Assembly (NCBI GenBank): GCA_004213235.1 | Contig: SHAI01000001.1 | Span: 1 to 31,985, forward strand | Direction of reading: 5' to 3' | From: Parvularculaceae bacterium | Lineage (GTDB): Bacteria; Pseudomonadota; Alphaproteobacteria; Caulobacterales; Parvularculaceae | Length of the DNA: 31,985 nucleotides | Shown here: positions 1 through 6,973 of the stretch, one piece after another | Position numbering within the stretch: position 1 is the stretch's first letter | How the letters are laid out: each line of letters begins with the position of its first letter | Made by a program: the position numbers and the translations under genes | Notes under the pieces: generated by a model | Told to the model about the DNA's origin: nothing | The model's database searches: none | What the model saw: only the letters and a program-made list of their open reading frames with translations

Positions 1-2248
1 CGGCGACACCACAACCACCGCGAATGCCATCAGTGTCGATACCGGCGTAGACCCGATTGCGCCAGCAGGTGCAAACGATGATCAGATCATTGAGGATCTA
101 GATGCCGAAGCGGAAGGCGACTTCGGTGCCGTTGAGGAAATTGTCGAGCCGGAAGAAGACCCAGACGAAGAAAAACTTGCTGCCGCTGAAGACGCGGACG
201 GCGAGGCGGCAGACGATGACGGGAACGATGACGGGAACGATGACGGGGAGGACGAAACTCCTGAAGCCCGGGAAAGTCGGCGTGAACTTTTGGAGCGTTA
301 TCGCGAAGCGCGGCGAAATCGTCAGCGCCTGCTGCGCGGTTACAAGATTCAAGAGGTCATTAAACGGCGGCAGATTCTGCTGATCCAGGTCGTCAAGGAA
401 GAACGCGGCAATAAAGGTGCGGCATTGACGACATATATGTCGCTTGCTGGCCGGTATTGCGTCCTTATGCCGAACACGGCCCGAGGCGGTGGCATCTCCC
501 GAAAAATTCCGAATGCGTCTGACCGCAAGAGGTTACGCAAAGTCGTGGATGGGCTGGACGTCACCCAAGGCATGGGGCTTATCATCCGAACTGCAGGCGC
601 CAAACGCACCAAGGCAGAGATCAAGCGCGACTATGATTATCTGACGCGCCTGTGGGAAACCATCCGCGAACTCACCCTGAAGTCGATTGCGCCAGCACTG
701 ATCTATGAAGAAGCGAGTCTGATCAAACGGGCAATTCGCGACCTTTACGACAAAGACATCGACAAGGTGCTGGTTGAAGGCGAAGGCGGGTACCGTGAAG
801 CAAAAGACTTCATGAAGATGCTGATGCCGTCCCACGCCAAAAATGTACAACCCTACAAGGACGCCACGCCACTATTCCTGCGCAACAAGGTGGAAACCCA
901 GCTGGACGCGATGTTCAAACCGGAGGTTCGACTCAAATCTGGCGGTTATTTGGTCATCAACCAAACCGAAGCTTTGGTGTCTGTGGATGTAAACTCAGGC
1001 AAGGCGACGCGCGAACGCAATATTGAGCAAACCGCGCTGAAAACAAATATTGAAGCCGCCAAGGAATTGGCACGCCAGTGCCGGCTACGCGACCTTGCCG
1101 GCCTGATCGTGGTCGACTTCATCGACATGGAGGAGAACCGCAATAACCGTGCAGTTGAGAAGAAGTTCAAAGAGGCGCTGAGAACGGATCGTGCACGCAT
1201 CCAGGTCGGGCGCATTTCCTCCTTCGGCCTTCTTGAGATGTCACGCCAACGACGTCGCTCAGGCATTGTCGACGGCACGACGACGGCTTGCCCGACATGC
1301 GATGGCGCGGGTGTTGTACGCTCCAACGAGACGGCGGGACTGCGCATTTTACGTGCGGTTGAATCGGAAGCCATTGACGGCAAAGCGGGCACCCTAAACA
1401 TCAAAACGTCAATTGATGTGGCGATGTACATTTTGAATTTCAAACGCGATTGGCTGCGCCGTATTGAAGAAAACTATGGCGTCAATATTGAGCTAACAGC
1501 GGACGCAACAAAGACCGGGGATCAATACGCGATTGAAAAATCCGCATCTCGCCGCACGCCCGCGCCCGTACCAACTGCCGTTCGCGCAGATCTGAGTGAG
1601 ACGGATGCCGACGCGGCAGAAGAACAAGCCACCGGCTCGAAAGAAGCGTCTGAAAAGGAAGAGGAACCCAGCGGGCGTAAGCGCCGTCGTCGGAAGCGTC
1701 GCCGCCGGTCCGAAGAAGACCAGTCAGAGAGTAACGCCCCGCAGGAAGTCGACACGGCAGCCACAGACCAACCACCAGAACAGGCTGGCGAAGAGACAAA
1801 AACTGCGGACGGCGACGAAGCCAGTGATGAGGAAGGCGAAAAACAACGCCGGCGCAGGCGCCGCGGACGGCGTGGCGGTCGGCGTAATCGCCGTGGGGGC
1901 GAGCAGGACGTCGCCGCCGAAACATCGGCTAACACCGACGCGGAGACCACCGTTTCTGCCCCTGAAATGACGGCAGACAACAACACGCAAACGCCCGACA
2001 CCGGCGCAAGCGCTGAAACGAAAAACGAGGACACAGCCGCGGTTGTAACAGGTCCAATCACCGAGGCTTCGGAAGCTCCCAGTTCTAAGGAGGTTTCGTC
2101 GCAAGAAGCACCAGTCGCACCCGATGGAACCACCGATGCGCCGGAAGTTGACAGCCCTGATAGCGCTGCAGAAGAAGCCCTTAAGGCCGAAGAAATCCCG
2201 GCAAAACCAACCCGCAAGGGCTGGTGGCAGCGGGCGCTGGGTGGATAA
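1..2248 (+). CDS. rne: Ribonuclease E, 5'-truncated by the window edge
   Basis: Endoribonuclease E/G family, the central enzyme of mRNA decay and rRNA processing and scaffold of the degradosome. The reading frame is open from position 2, so the gene starts outside the window. In order: an acidic linker (about positions 60-280, rich in Asp/Glu), of the kind alphaproteobacteria insert into the S1 region; an RNase H-like/5'-sensor part; and a DNase I-like catalytic core with the two metal-binding Asp motifs VSVDVNSGK and IVVDFIDME. Next comes the Zn-link CPTC, and then a long disordered tail of alternating acidic and Arg-rich blocks (RKRRRRKRRRR, RRRRRRGRRGGRR) for RNA and partner binding. The end, KGWWQRALGG, matches the conserved end of alphaproteobacterial RNase E. 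A short 12-bp repeat lies in the acidic linker. The product is certain; only the N-terminal part of the S1 domain is missing. Confidence 0.97.
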   Translation, partial: GDTTTTANAISVDTGVDPIAPAGANDDQIIEDLDAEAEGDFGAVEEIVEPEEDPDEEKLAAAEDADGEAADDDGNDDGNDDGEDETPEARESRRELLERYREARRNRQRLLRGYKIQEVIKRRQILLIQVVKEERGNKGAALTTYMSLAGRYCVLMPNTARGGGISRKIPNASDRKRLRKVVDGLDVTQGMGLIIRTAGAKRTKAEIKRDYDYLTRLWETIRELTLKSIAPALIYEEASLIKRAIRDLYDKDIDKVLVEGEGGYREAKDFMKMLMPSHAKNVQPYKDATPLFLRNKVETQLDAMFKPEVRLKSGGYLVINQTEALVSVDVNSGKATRERNIEQTALKTNIEAAKELARQCRLRDLAGLIVVDFIDMEENRNNRAVEKKFKEALRTDRARIQVGRISSFGLLEMSRQRRRSGIVDGTTTACPTCDGAGVVRSNETAGLRILRAVESEAIDGKAGTLNIKTSIDVAMYILNFKRDWLRRIEENYGVNIELTADATKTGDQYAIEKSASRRTPAPVPTAVRADLSETDADAAEEQATGSKEASEKEEEPSGRKRRRRKRRRRSEEDQSESNAPQEVDTAATDQPPEQAGEETKTADGDEASDEEGEKQRRRRRRGRRGGRRNRRGGEQDVAAETSANTDAETTVSAPEMTADNNTQTPDTGASAETKNEDTAAVVTGPITEASEAPSSKEVSSQEAPVAPDGTTDAPEVDSPDSAAEEALKAEEIPAKPTRKGWWQRALGG
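215..247 (+). repeat. 12-bp tandem repeat inside rne
   Basis: GATGACGGGAAC occurs twice in full (215-226, 227-238) followed by a partial third copy. It encodes Asp-Asp-Gly-Asn repeats in the acidic linker of RNase E. The period is a multiple of three, so changes in copy number keep the frame. Confidence 0.85.
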
Positions 2249-2276
2249 TTTTTCCAGCTTGGTGCCCAATAATGAC

Positions 2277-2339
2277 GGGATTATGGCCCGGACCCCATCA
2301 ACCGGTATTTCAACTGGCCCATTGCGCTGCCATAATTCC
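2277..2339 (+). other. Intergenic stem-loop between rne and the M48 gene
   Basis: Arms GGGATTATGGC (2277-2287) and GCCATAATTCC (2329-2339) are complementary over 11 bp, with one G-U wobble. The 41-base loop contains a further small hairpin (CCGGT / ACTGG). There is no U-run, so it is not a classical intrinsic terminator. It could be an RNA processing or decay element in the rne 3' region or a leader structure of the next gene. Seen by eye only. Confidence 0.35.
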
Positions 2340-2419
2340 ACCCACATGTGTCGGCATGCTTTAGCGTCTATTGCGTAAATGAGCGGGTTATCCGGCGCGC
2401 ATCCGCGAGGAGAACGATT

Positions 2420-3787
2420 ATGGGGTTCTATCCAGTCTTTCGCCGGCATATGCGCCAGCTTGCATGTACGATTGCCGGACTTGCCCTGGCGACAGTTTCG
2501 CCGGCGAACGCCCAGTCGCTACTGCGTGATGCCGAAATTGAAGAATGGCTGGAAGATTATAGTCACCCCATTCTTGAAGCCGCAGGTATACCGCCGTCAC
2601 GAATTGAGATTCTGCTTATTGGCGATCCAACTTTTAACGCATTCGCTGGTGGGCGCTATATGGGCTACCACACTGGTCTATTGACGTCCGCGAGTACGCC
2701 AAACGAGATCGAAGCTGTGATCGCCCACGAAGTCGGGCACATTGCCGGCGGCCACACAGCGCGGTCCGACGACGCGATTGCGGCGGCGACGCGGCCAATG
2801 CTGTTAAGCCTGGTGCTCGTCGCTGGAGCCATTGCCGCCGGTTCGCCGCAAGCTGGCTTTGGTCTTCTAGGTCTTGGTCAAACGATTGGAACGGCCAACT
2901 TCCTGAAATACAGTCGTAGCCAGGAAGCGTCCGCAGACCAATTATCCATTCGATACCTGGAAAAACTCGGAAAATCCGGCGCTGGGGCAATTGAGATATG
3001 GCAGGACCGGATGGGTGAACAGATCGTCCGTGGCAGGAAGGTCAATCCATACCGGCAAACGCACCCGCTACCGACCGCACGCGTTGAGGCCCTGCGTACA
3101 AAAATTGAAGCCTCCCCTTATTTCAACACGCGCGACAGCGAAGAAGAAATTCACCGCCTGAAAATGATCCAGGCAAAAATCAATGGTTTCATGCAGGAGC
3201 CGAAATATACCTTCCGCCAATATCCGGAAACGGACAAATCAGATACCGCCCTTTATGCGCGAGCGGTTGCCTATTACCGCGCCGCGGATATCGACAAGGC
3301 ACTGACGGAGATTAATTCTCTTTTGGCCACCTACCCGGACAACCCCTTTTTCCATGAACTAAAGGGGCAGATGCTGTTTGAATTCGGGCGGATTGATGCC
3401 GCCATTCCACCGCATAGGGAATCTGTTCGCCTTAGCCCCGATGAACCCTTGCTGCGCATCAACCTTGGCCGCGCGCTCCTGAGCAAAGAAGACCTTGCCA
3501 TAGTTGACGAGGCCATCAGGGAACTGAAAACTGCCTTGGCTATGGAACCAGATAATTCCTTCGCCTGGTTTGAGTTATCCCGCGCCTATGGCCTGAAAGG
3601 TGACCTGCCCCTGGCACACCTTGCGACCGCCGAGTCGAAATATCATGCCCGACAGGTTGGTGAAGCCGCACAATTTGCCCAGCGCGCCTTGAAAGGCCTG
3701 CGGCCCGGCACTCCAGAACACCGCCAGGCCCTTGATATCCTCACCGCAGCGCAAAATGTTGCTGCGAAGAAAAGAGGGCGGCGCTGA
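2420..3787 (+). CDS. M48 family periplasmic metalloprotease with TPR repeats (BepA-like)
   Basis: Zn-dependent endopeptidase of the M48 family, 455 aa, predicted to be exported. ATG 2420 is chosen because AGGAG lies 8 bases upstream and a signal peptide follows (hydrophobic segment about 14-28, likely cleavage after ANA, residue 31). The catalytic motif HEVGH is at residues 103-107. The third zinc ligand is probably Glu169 in QEASAD. From about residue 270 onward the sequence is helical with TPR-like repeats. This architecture (signal peptide, M48, TPR) matches BepA/YfgC, which degrades or helps assemble outer-membrane proteins such as LptD. It follows rne at 171 bp and precedes a DsbA-like gene, so it belongs to an envelope-quality group. 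The exact substrate is inferred only. Confidence 0.93.
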   Translation: MGFYPVFRRHMRQLACTIAGLALATVSPANAQSLLRDAEIEEWLEDYSHPILEAAGIPPSRIEILLIGDPTFNAFAGGRYMGYHTGLLTSASTPNEIEAVIAHEVGHIAGGHTARSDDAIAAATRPMLLSLVLVAGAIAAGSPQAGFGLLGLGQTIGTANFLKYSRSQEASADQLSIRYLEKLGKSGAGAIEIWQDRMGEQIVRGRKVNPYRQTHPLPTARVEALRTKIEASPYFNTRDSEEEIHRLKMIQAKINGFMQEPKYTFRQYPETDKSDTALYARAVAYYRAADIDKALTEINSLLATYPDNPFFHELKGQMLFEFGRIDAAIPPHRESVRLSPDEPLLRINLGRALLSKEDLAIVDEAIRELKTALAMEPDNSFAWFELSRAYGLKGDLPLAHLATAESKYHARQVGEAAQFAQRALKGLRPGTPEHRQALDILTAAQNVAAKKRGRR

Positions 3788-3898
3788 CGATCCGGAACCA
3801 GACGCCTGTTTACTGTGGCGGCACGTTGCAGTGCAGCGCGAAGCGCGCCCATGGCTATCTGGATCAAGAAACGCTAAACCGGATCCAGGCGATCTTTC

Positions 3899-3915
3899 GC
3901 CAACCAGTAGTTGGC
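3899..3915 (+). other. Small hairpin in the leader of the DsbA-like gene
   Basis: GCCAAC (3899-3904), five-base loop, GTTGGC (3910-3915): a perfect 6-bp stem ending 20 bases before ATG 3936, next to the G-rich stretch that would serve as ribosome binding site. It may be incidental. Confidence 0.25.
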
Positions 3916-3935
3916 CAATATGTGGGGTTGGGCAG

Positions 3936-4757
3936 ATGAAGAATAGAACAATAGTTATTGCGGCCATTGCCGCCGCTGCCGGCGCGTCCTTTACGTTCGC
4001 GGGCCTGACCTATGCACAATCGGCACAAAGCGATGCAAGCGCGAATGTCGCAACCGAATTCAGTGATGCACAAGCGCAGGACATTCGGAAAATTGTCGAG
4101 GCCTATATCCGCGACAACCCGGAAGTCATGATCGAATCCATTAACGCCTATGCAGCGCAAGAAGAGGATTTATTGCTGGCCCGCCAGGAAGCGGCACAGT
4201 CTGAGGCTGCGGTCTATCTTGCATCGGATGAGGACGCCTTCGCGGCAGGCCGCGCGCCGGAGAAGGCGCGTGTCGCTGTGGTTGAGTTTTTCGATTATCA
4301 TTGTGGCTTCTGCAAACGTGCCAGCGGTCTGGTCAGGGATCTGGCGAAAAGCGACGAAGACGTGAAGGTTGTTTTTCGAGAATTACCCATTCTAAAGCGA
4401 GAATCAGAAATTGCTGCACGCTATGCGCTCGCAGCGCGCGATCAGGGAAAATATCTGGATTTCCATTTTGCCTTGATGAGATCTTCAGGCACCCTGACTG
4501 AAGACAGAATTCTCGACATCGCGAAGAAAAATGGTCTTGAGCTCGACGCCCTGCGCGAAAGTGCTGAAAGCGAAGCAGTTCGAGTTGCCGTTGACCGCCA
4601 GCGGACAATTGCCAGCGAGATTGGCGTCGACGGCACACCGGGATTTATCATCGCGACCACGGATGGATCTCATATTGATCTGGTGCCCGGCTTTGCCCCG
4701 GACCGCGTTCTCGAAGCTGTGAAAAAAGCGAAAGAAGCTCTCAAGGCTGATAAATAG
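3936..4757 (+). CDS. Secreted DsbA/Com1-family thiol-disulfide oxidoreductase
   Basis: Periplasmic thioredoxin-fold protein, 273 aa, that makes or isomerises disulfide bonds in exported proteins. ATG 3936 is chosen because an N-terminal export signal begins there (hydrophobic residues about 5-24, then TYAQS). The frame stays open upstream but that part is not protein-like. A helical N-terminal segment (IVEAYIRDNPEVM, about 53-65) resembles the extra N-terminal helix of Com1/ScsC-type proteins. The active site is FFDYHCGFC with the CxxC pair Cys123/Cys126. The cis-proline loop is GTPG with Pro235. Both key elements are intact, so activity is expected. It lies 148 bp behind the M48 protease on the same strand and may be cotranscribed. 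Whether it acts as oxidase or isomerase cannot be decided here. Confidence 0.93.
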   Translation: MKNRTIVIAAIAAAAGASFTFAGLTYAQSAQSDASANVATEFSDAQAQDIRKIVEAYIRDNPEVMIESINAYAAQEEDLLLARQEAAQSEAAVYLASDEDAFAAGRAPEKARVAVVEFFDYHCGFCKRASGLVRDLAKSDEDVKVVFRELPILKRESEIAARYALAARDQGKYLDFHFALMRSSGTLTEDRILDIAKKNGLELDALRESAESEAVRVAVDRQRTIASEIGVDGTPGFIIATTDGSHIDLVPGFAPDRVLEAVKKAKEALKADK

Positions 4758-4799
4758 ACAAAAGCCGACGCCGCCCCATGCTTGGTGTGGCGCGGAAAT

Positions 4800-4838
4800 G
4801 TTATCGGCGGGAGGGCGTCCCTTCCCTCTCTTGGTAAC
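4800..4838. terminator. Possible bidirectional terminator hairpin between convergent genes
   Basis: GTTA (4800-4803) pairs with TAAC (4835-4838), and inside it GGGAGGG pairs with CCCTTCCC with one bulge. It lies directly behind the thiG stop and 42 bp past the DsbA-like stop. There is no U-tract, hence low confidence. Confidence 0.25.
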
Positions 4839-5621
4839 TTAAATCAGCCCCGCCAATGGCGACGACGGATCAGCATACCGCTTCTTCGGCATTCGGCCGG
4901 CAAGATAGGCCTCACGGCCCGCGATAACAGCGTGTTTCATCGCCGATGCCATCAGCACAGGGTCTTTCGCTTCGGCAATCGCTGTATTCATCAAGACACC
5001 GTCACAGCCAAGCTCCATGGCCACCGCTGCGTCAGAAGCGGTACCAACGCCCGCATCCACAATCACCGGGACACTTGACTGCTCAACGATCAACCGGATG
5101 TTCACGGGGTTTTGAACACCAAGCCCGGAGCCAATCAAGGATCCAAGGGGCATTATGGCGCAGCAGCCGACATCTTCCAGCTTGCGCGCAAAAACCGGAT
5201 CATCGGAACAATATACCATAACATCAAAACCGTCCGCGATCAGAAGTTTCGCAGCCCGCAGGGTTTCTTCCATGTCCGGGTAGAGCGTTTTTTGGTCGGC
5301 AAGCACTTCCAGCTTTACGAGCGACCACCCCCCAGCCTCCCGCGCGAGACGGAGCGTCCTGATCGCGTCATCGGCAGTAAAACATCCGGCCGTGTTGGGA
5401 AGGTAGACATATTGCTTCGGGTCAAGATGATCTACGAGCATCGGTTTTTCACGATCGGTCAAGTTCACCCGACGCACGGCCACCGTAACCATTTGCGCCC
5501 CAGCAGCATCGGCCGCTTGGGCATTTTCCTCATATGTTTTGTATTTGCCCGTTCCGATAATGAGGCGCGAAGAAAACTCCCGCCCGGCAATAACCAGACG
5601 GTCCCGGGAAAGCTCGGCCAT
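4839..5621 (-). CDS. thiG: Thiazole synthase ThiG
   Basis: ThiG forms the thiazole phosphate of thiamine from deoxyxylulose 5-phosphate, dehydroglycine and ThiS thiocarboxylate; cytosolic TIM barrel. The protein is 260 aa from the ATG at 5621. This start is chosen because it lies one base after the thiS stop, and the family N-terminus begins just there (AELSRDRLVIAGREF). An upstream extension would lie inside thiS. The Schiff-base lysine is Lys103 in SLVKLEVL, matching the KLEV motif of characterised ThiG. Other conserved stretches are LIIGTGKY, LPNTAGC, the phosphate-binding region GVGTASDAA and GVLMNTAIA. Full length and apparently functional. It is transcribed with thiS. The glycine oxidase that supplies dehydroglycine (thiO) lies about 10 kb away. 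Confidence 0.97.
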   Translation of the reverse strand: MAELSRDRLVIAGREFSSRLIIGTGKYKTYEENAQAADAAGAQMVTVAVRRVNLTDREKPMLVDHLDPKQYVYLPNTAGCFTADDAIRTLRLAREAGGWSLVKLEVLADQKTLYPDMEETLRAAKLLIADGFDVMVYCSDDPVFARKLEDVGCCAIMPLGSLIGSGLGVQNPVNIRLIVEQSSVPVIVDAGVGTASDAAVAMELGCDGVLMNTAIAEAKDPVLMASAMKHAVIAGREAYLAGRMPKKRYADPSSPLAGLI

Positions 5622-5622
5622 C

Positions 5623-5823
5623 TCAGCCACCTCCAACAAAATGAACAATTTCCAATCGATCACCATCAGCAAGCATGGTGTCGCCAAAAGCAGATTTTGG
5701 GACAATTTCCAGGTTTCGCTCCACGGCGACCTTGCGCGGATCGAGTGTCAGGCGGGTTGTGAGTTCGGCAATGGAAAGCGGGCCTTCCAACTCCCGCGTT
5801 TCACCGTTAAGGGTTATTTTCAT
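5623..5823 (-). CDS. thiS: Sulfur carrier protein ThiS
   Basis: Ubiquitin-like sulfur carrier of 66 aa. Its C-terminal Gly-Gly is adenylated and thiocarboxylated and then donates sulfur to ThiG. It starts at the ATG at 5823 (MKITLNGETRELEG) and ends HFVGGG, giving the required diglycine tail. The stop TGA is one base from the thiG start, so the two are translationally close. The usual family length is 65-70 aa. No thiF or thiC is visible in the window, and I see no TPP riboswitch upstream. Confidence 0.95.
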   Translation of the reverse strand: MKITLNGETRELEGPLSIAELTTRLTLDPRKVAVERNLEIVPKSAFGDTMLADGDRLEIVHFVGGG

Positions 5824-5918
5824 CGCAGGCCTGTAGGTTCAAGGTTCGCTGATGGGCGTTTCATTTAGGCGCGCAACGTCTCACCGGCAAGCATATGGGC
5901 CGAATTTAATGGTAATGC

Positions 5919-5960
5919 GGCCAAGGACAGGACGGCCAAGGACAGGACGGCCAAGGACAG
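5919..5960 (+). repeat. 15-bp tandem repeat upstream of aroQ
   Basis: GGCCAAGGACAGGAC is present at 5919-5933 and 5934-5948, and a third copy is truncated at 5960. It lies in the divergent thiS/aroQ spacer, about 50 bp upstream of the inferred aroQ start. The aroQ frame runs open through it (Gly-Gln-Gly-Gln-Asp repeats) back to a TAA at 5913. Confidence 0.85.
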
Positions 5961-6001
5961 GGCCACGAAGTAAGGGGCCACCAGGGACAAGAGACCATTC
6001 G

Positions 6002-6006
6002 GGAGG
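6002..6006 (+). promoter_or_regulatory. Ribosome binding site supporting an ATT start for aroQ
   Basis: GGAGG at 6002-6006, within GGGAGGGG, sits five bases before ATT at 6012. It is the best Shine-Dalgarno match in the region. It fixes the likely aroQ start although no ATG, GTG or TTG exists in frame. Confidence 0.5.
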
Positions 6007-6011
6007 GGACC

Positions 6012-6470
6012 ATTACCGAGCCACAACGCATTTTTATCCTGAACGGCCCCAATCTGAACCTTTTAGGTCAGCGCGAGCCTGAAATTTACGGATCAACCAC
6101 CCTGGCGGAGATTGAGGCGGCATGCCGCAATCACGCGTCCAAGCTAGGTGTTAGCGTAGAATTCCGCCAGTCGAACCATGAAGGCGATCTTGTCGACTGG
6201 GTCCAGGAGGCGGCAAACGCAGGGGCCGACATTGTCCTCAATGCCGCTGCTTACACACACACCTCTATTGCGCTTCATGATGCGCTCAAGGCAGCAGCAG
6301 CTGTTGAGATTGTAGAGGTGCACTTGTCTAACGTGCACGCGCGCGAGCGTTTTCGCGCAAGATCATATGTTTCAAAGGTCGCGAATGGGGTTATTTGCGG
6401 GTTCGGAATAACCAGTTACCTGCTAGCGCTTGACGCGCTTGTGCGATTAAATGAAAAAGTCGAGAAATAA
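6012..6470 (+). CDS. aroQ: 3-dehydroquinate dehydratase type II, inferred ATT start
   Basis: Third step of the shikimate pathway: dehydration of 3-dehydroquinate by a small dodecameric type II enzyme. The family motifs are clear: FILNGPNLNLLGQREPEIYG with the catalytic Tyr, FRQSNHEGDLVDWVQ, AYTHTSIALHDAL and VEVHLSNVHAR. From 6012 it is 152 aa, a normal length. The frame is open back to TAA at 5913 but holds no ATG, GTG or TTG before the conserved core. ATT at 6012 has GGAGG five bases upstream and is the best start; ATT at 5997 is a weaker alternative. The motif usually read as NPGAYTHTS or NPAAYTHTS is NAAAYTHTS here, lacking the proline. accB follows after 18 bp, an arrangement common in alphaproteobacteria. 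A sequencing error near the start is possible. Confidence 0.9.
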   Translation: MTEPQRIFILNGPNLNLLGQREPEIYGSTTLAEIEAACRNHASKLGVSVEFRQSNHEGDLVDWVQEAANAGADIVLNAAAYTHTSIALHDALKAAAAVEIVEVHLSNVHARERFRARSYVSKVANGVICGFGITSYLLALDALVRLNEKVEK

Positions 6471-6488
6471 AAAAAATAGGAATATCTG

Positions 6489-6962
6489 ATGGCGGACGCC
6501 AAAGACGACGAAAACAATTTGGAAATCGCATGGATACGCGAGCTGGCAGGCGTTCTTGACGATACGCGGCTCACGGAAATCGAAATCGAAAAAGAGAATA
6601 TCCGCGTCCGCGTTGCGCGCACGGTTACGGCTGTATCCGCACCCGTTCCAGTTGCTGCGGCTGAGCCTCAGCCGGTTGCCGCCCCGACGCCTCCGGCCGC
6701 CATAGACGCAGGCCCGGCAGCACCGCCAACCGGTGCCGTGCCGTCGCCCATGGTAGGAACTGTTTACCTTTCCGCCTCCCCCGGAACACCATCATTTGTC
6801 AAAGTTGGCGATGCGGTTAGCGAGGGCGATACGTTAATGATCGTAGAGGCGATGAAAACCATGAACCCGGTGGCTGCGCCGCGTTCGGGCAAGGTAACCC
6901 GCATCCTCGTGCGGAATGAACAGCCTGTAGAGTTCGGCGAACCTCTCCTGACGATCGAATAG
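6489..6962 (+). CDS. accB: Biotin carboxyl carrier protein of acetyl-CoA carboxylase
   Basis: Carries carboxy-biotin between biotin carboxylase and carboxyltransferase in the first step of fatty acid synthesis. 157 aa. The N-terminal helical part (about 1-45) is followed by a flexible Ala/Pro-rich linker (about 48-84) and a biotinyl domain (about 85-157). The biotinylated lysine is Lys123 in EAMKTMN. TAGGA lies upstream of the ATG. It is followed after 11 bp by accC, whose ribosome binding site overlaps the accB stop. The gene appears intact. Confidence 0.97.
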   Translation: MADAKDDENNLEIAWIRELAGVLDDTRLTEIEIEKENIRVRVARTVTAVSAPVPVAAAEPQPVAAPTPPAAIDAGPAAPPTGAVPSPMVGTVYLSASPGTPSFVKVGDAVSEGDTLMIVEAMKTMNPVAAPRSGKVTRILVRNEQPVEFGEPLLTIE

Positions 6963-6973
6963 GGGCACCGATC

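Noticed and set aside
1522..2217. Antisense 231-codon open frame in the rne tail
   Set aside because: Low-complexity Ser/Arg shadow of the acidic/basic RNase E C-terminus.
5615..5632. GGCTGAGA at the thiS/thiG junction, which resembles part of the TPP riboswitch core
   Set aside because: It is explained by the ThiS glycine codons, stop and thiG start; the second conserved half of the aptamer is absent.
5852..6082. 76-aa open frame over the 15-bp repeat upstream of aroQ
   Set aside because: It overlaps aroQ in another frame, has Arg/Pro/Gly composition produced by the repeat, and shows no family features.
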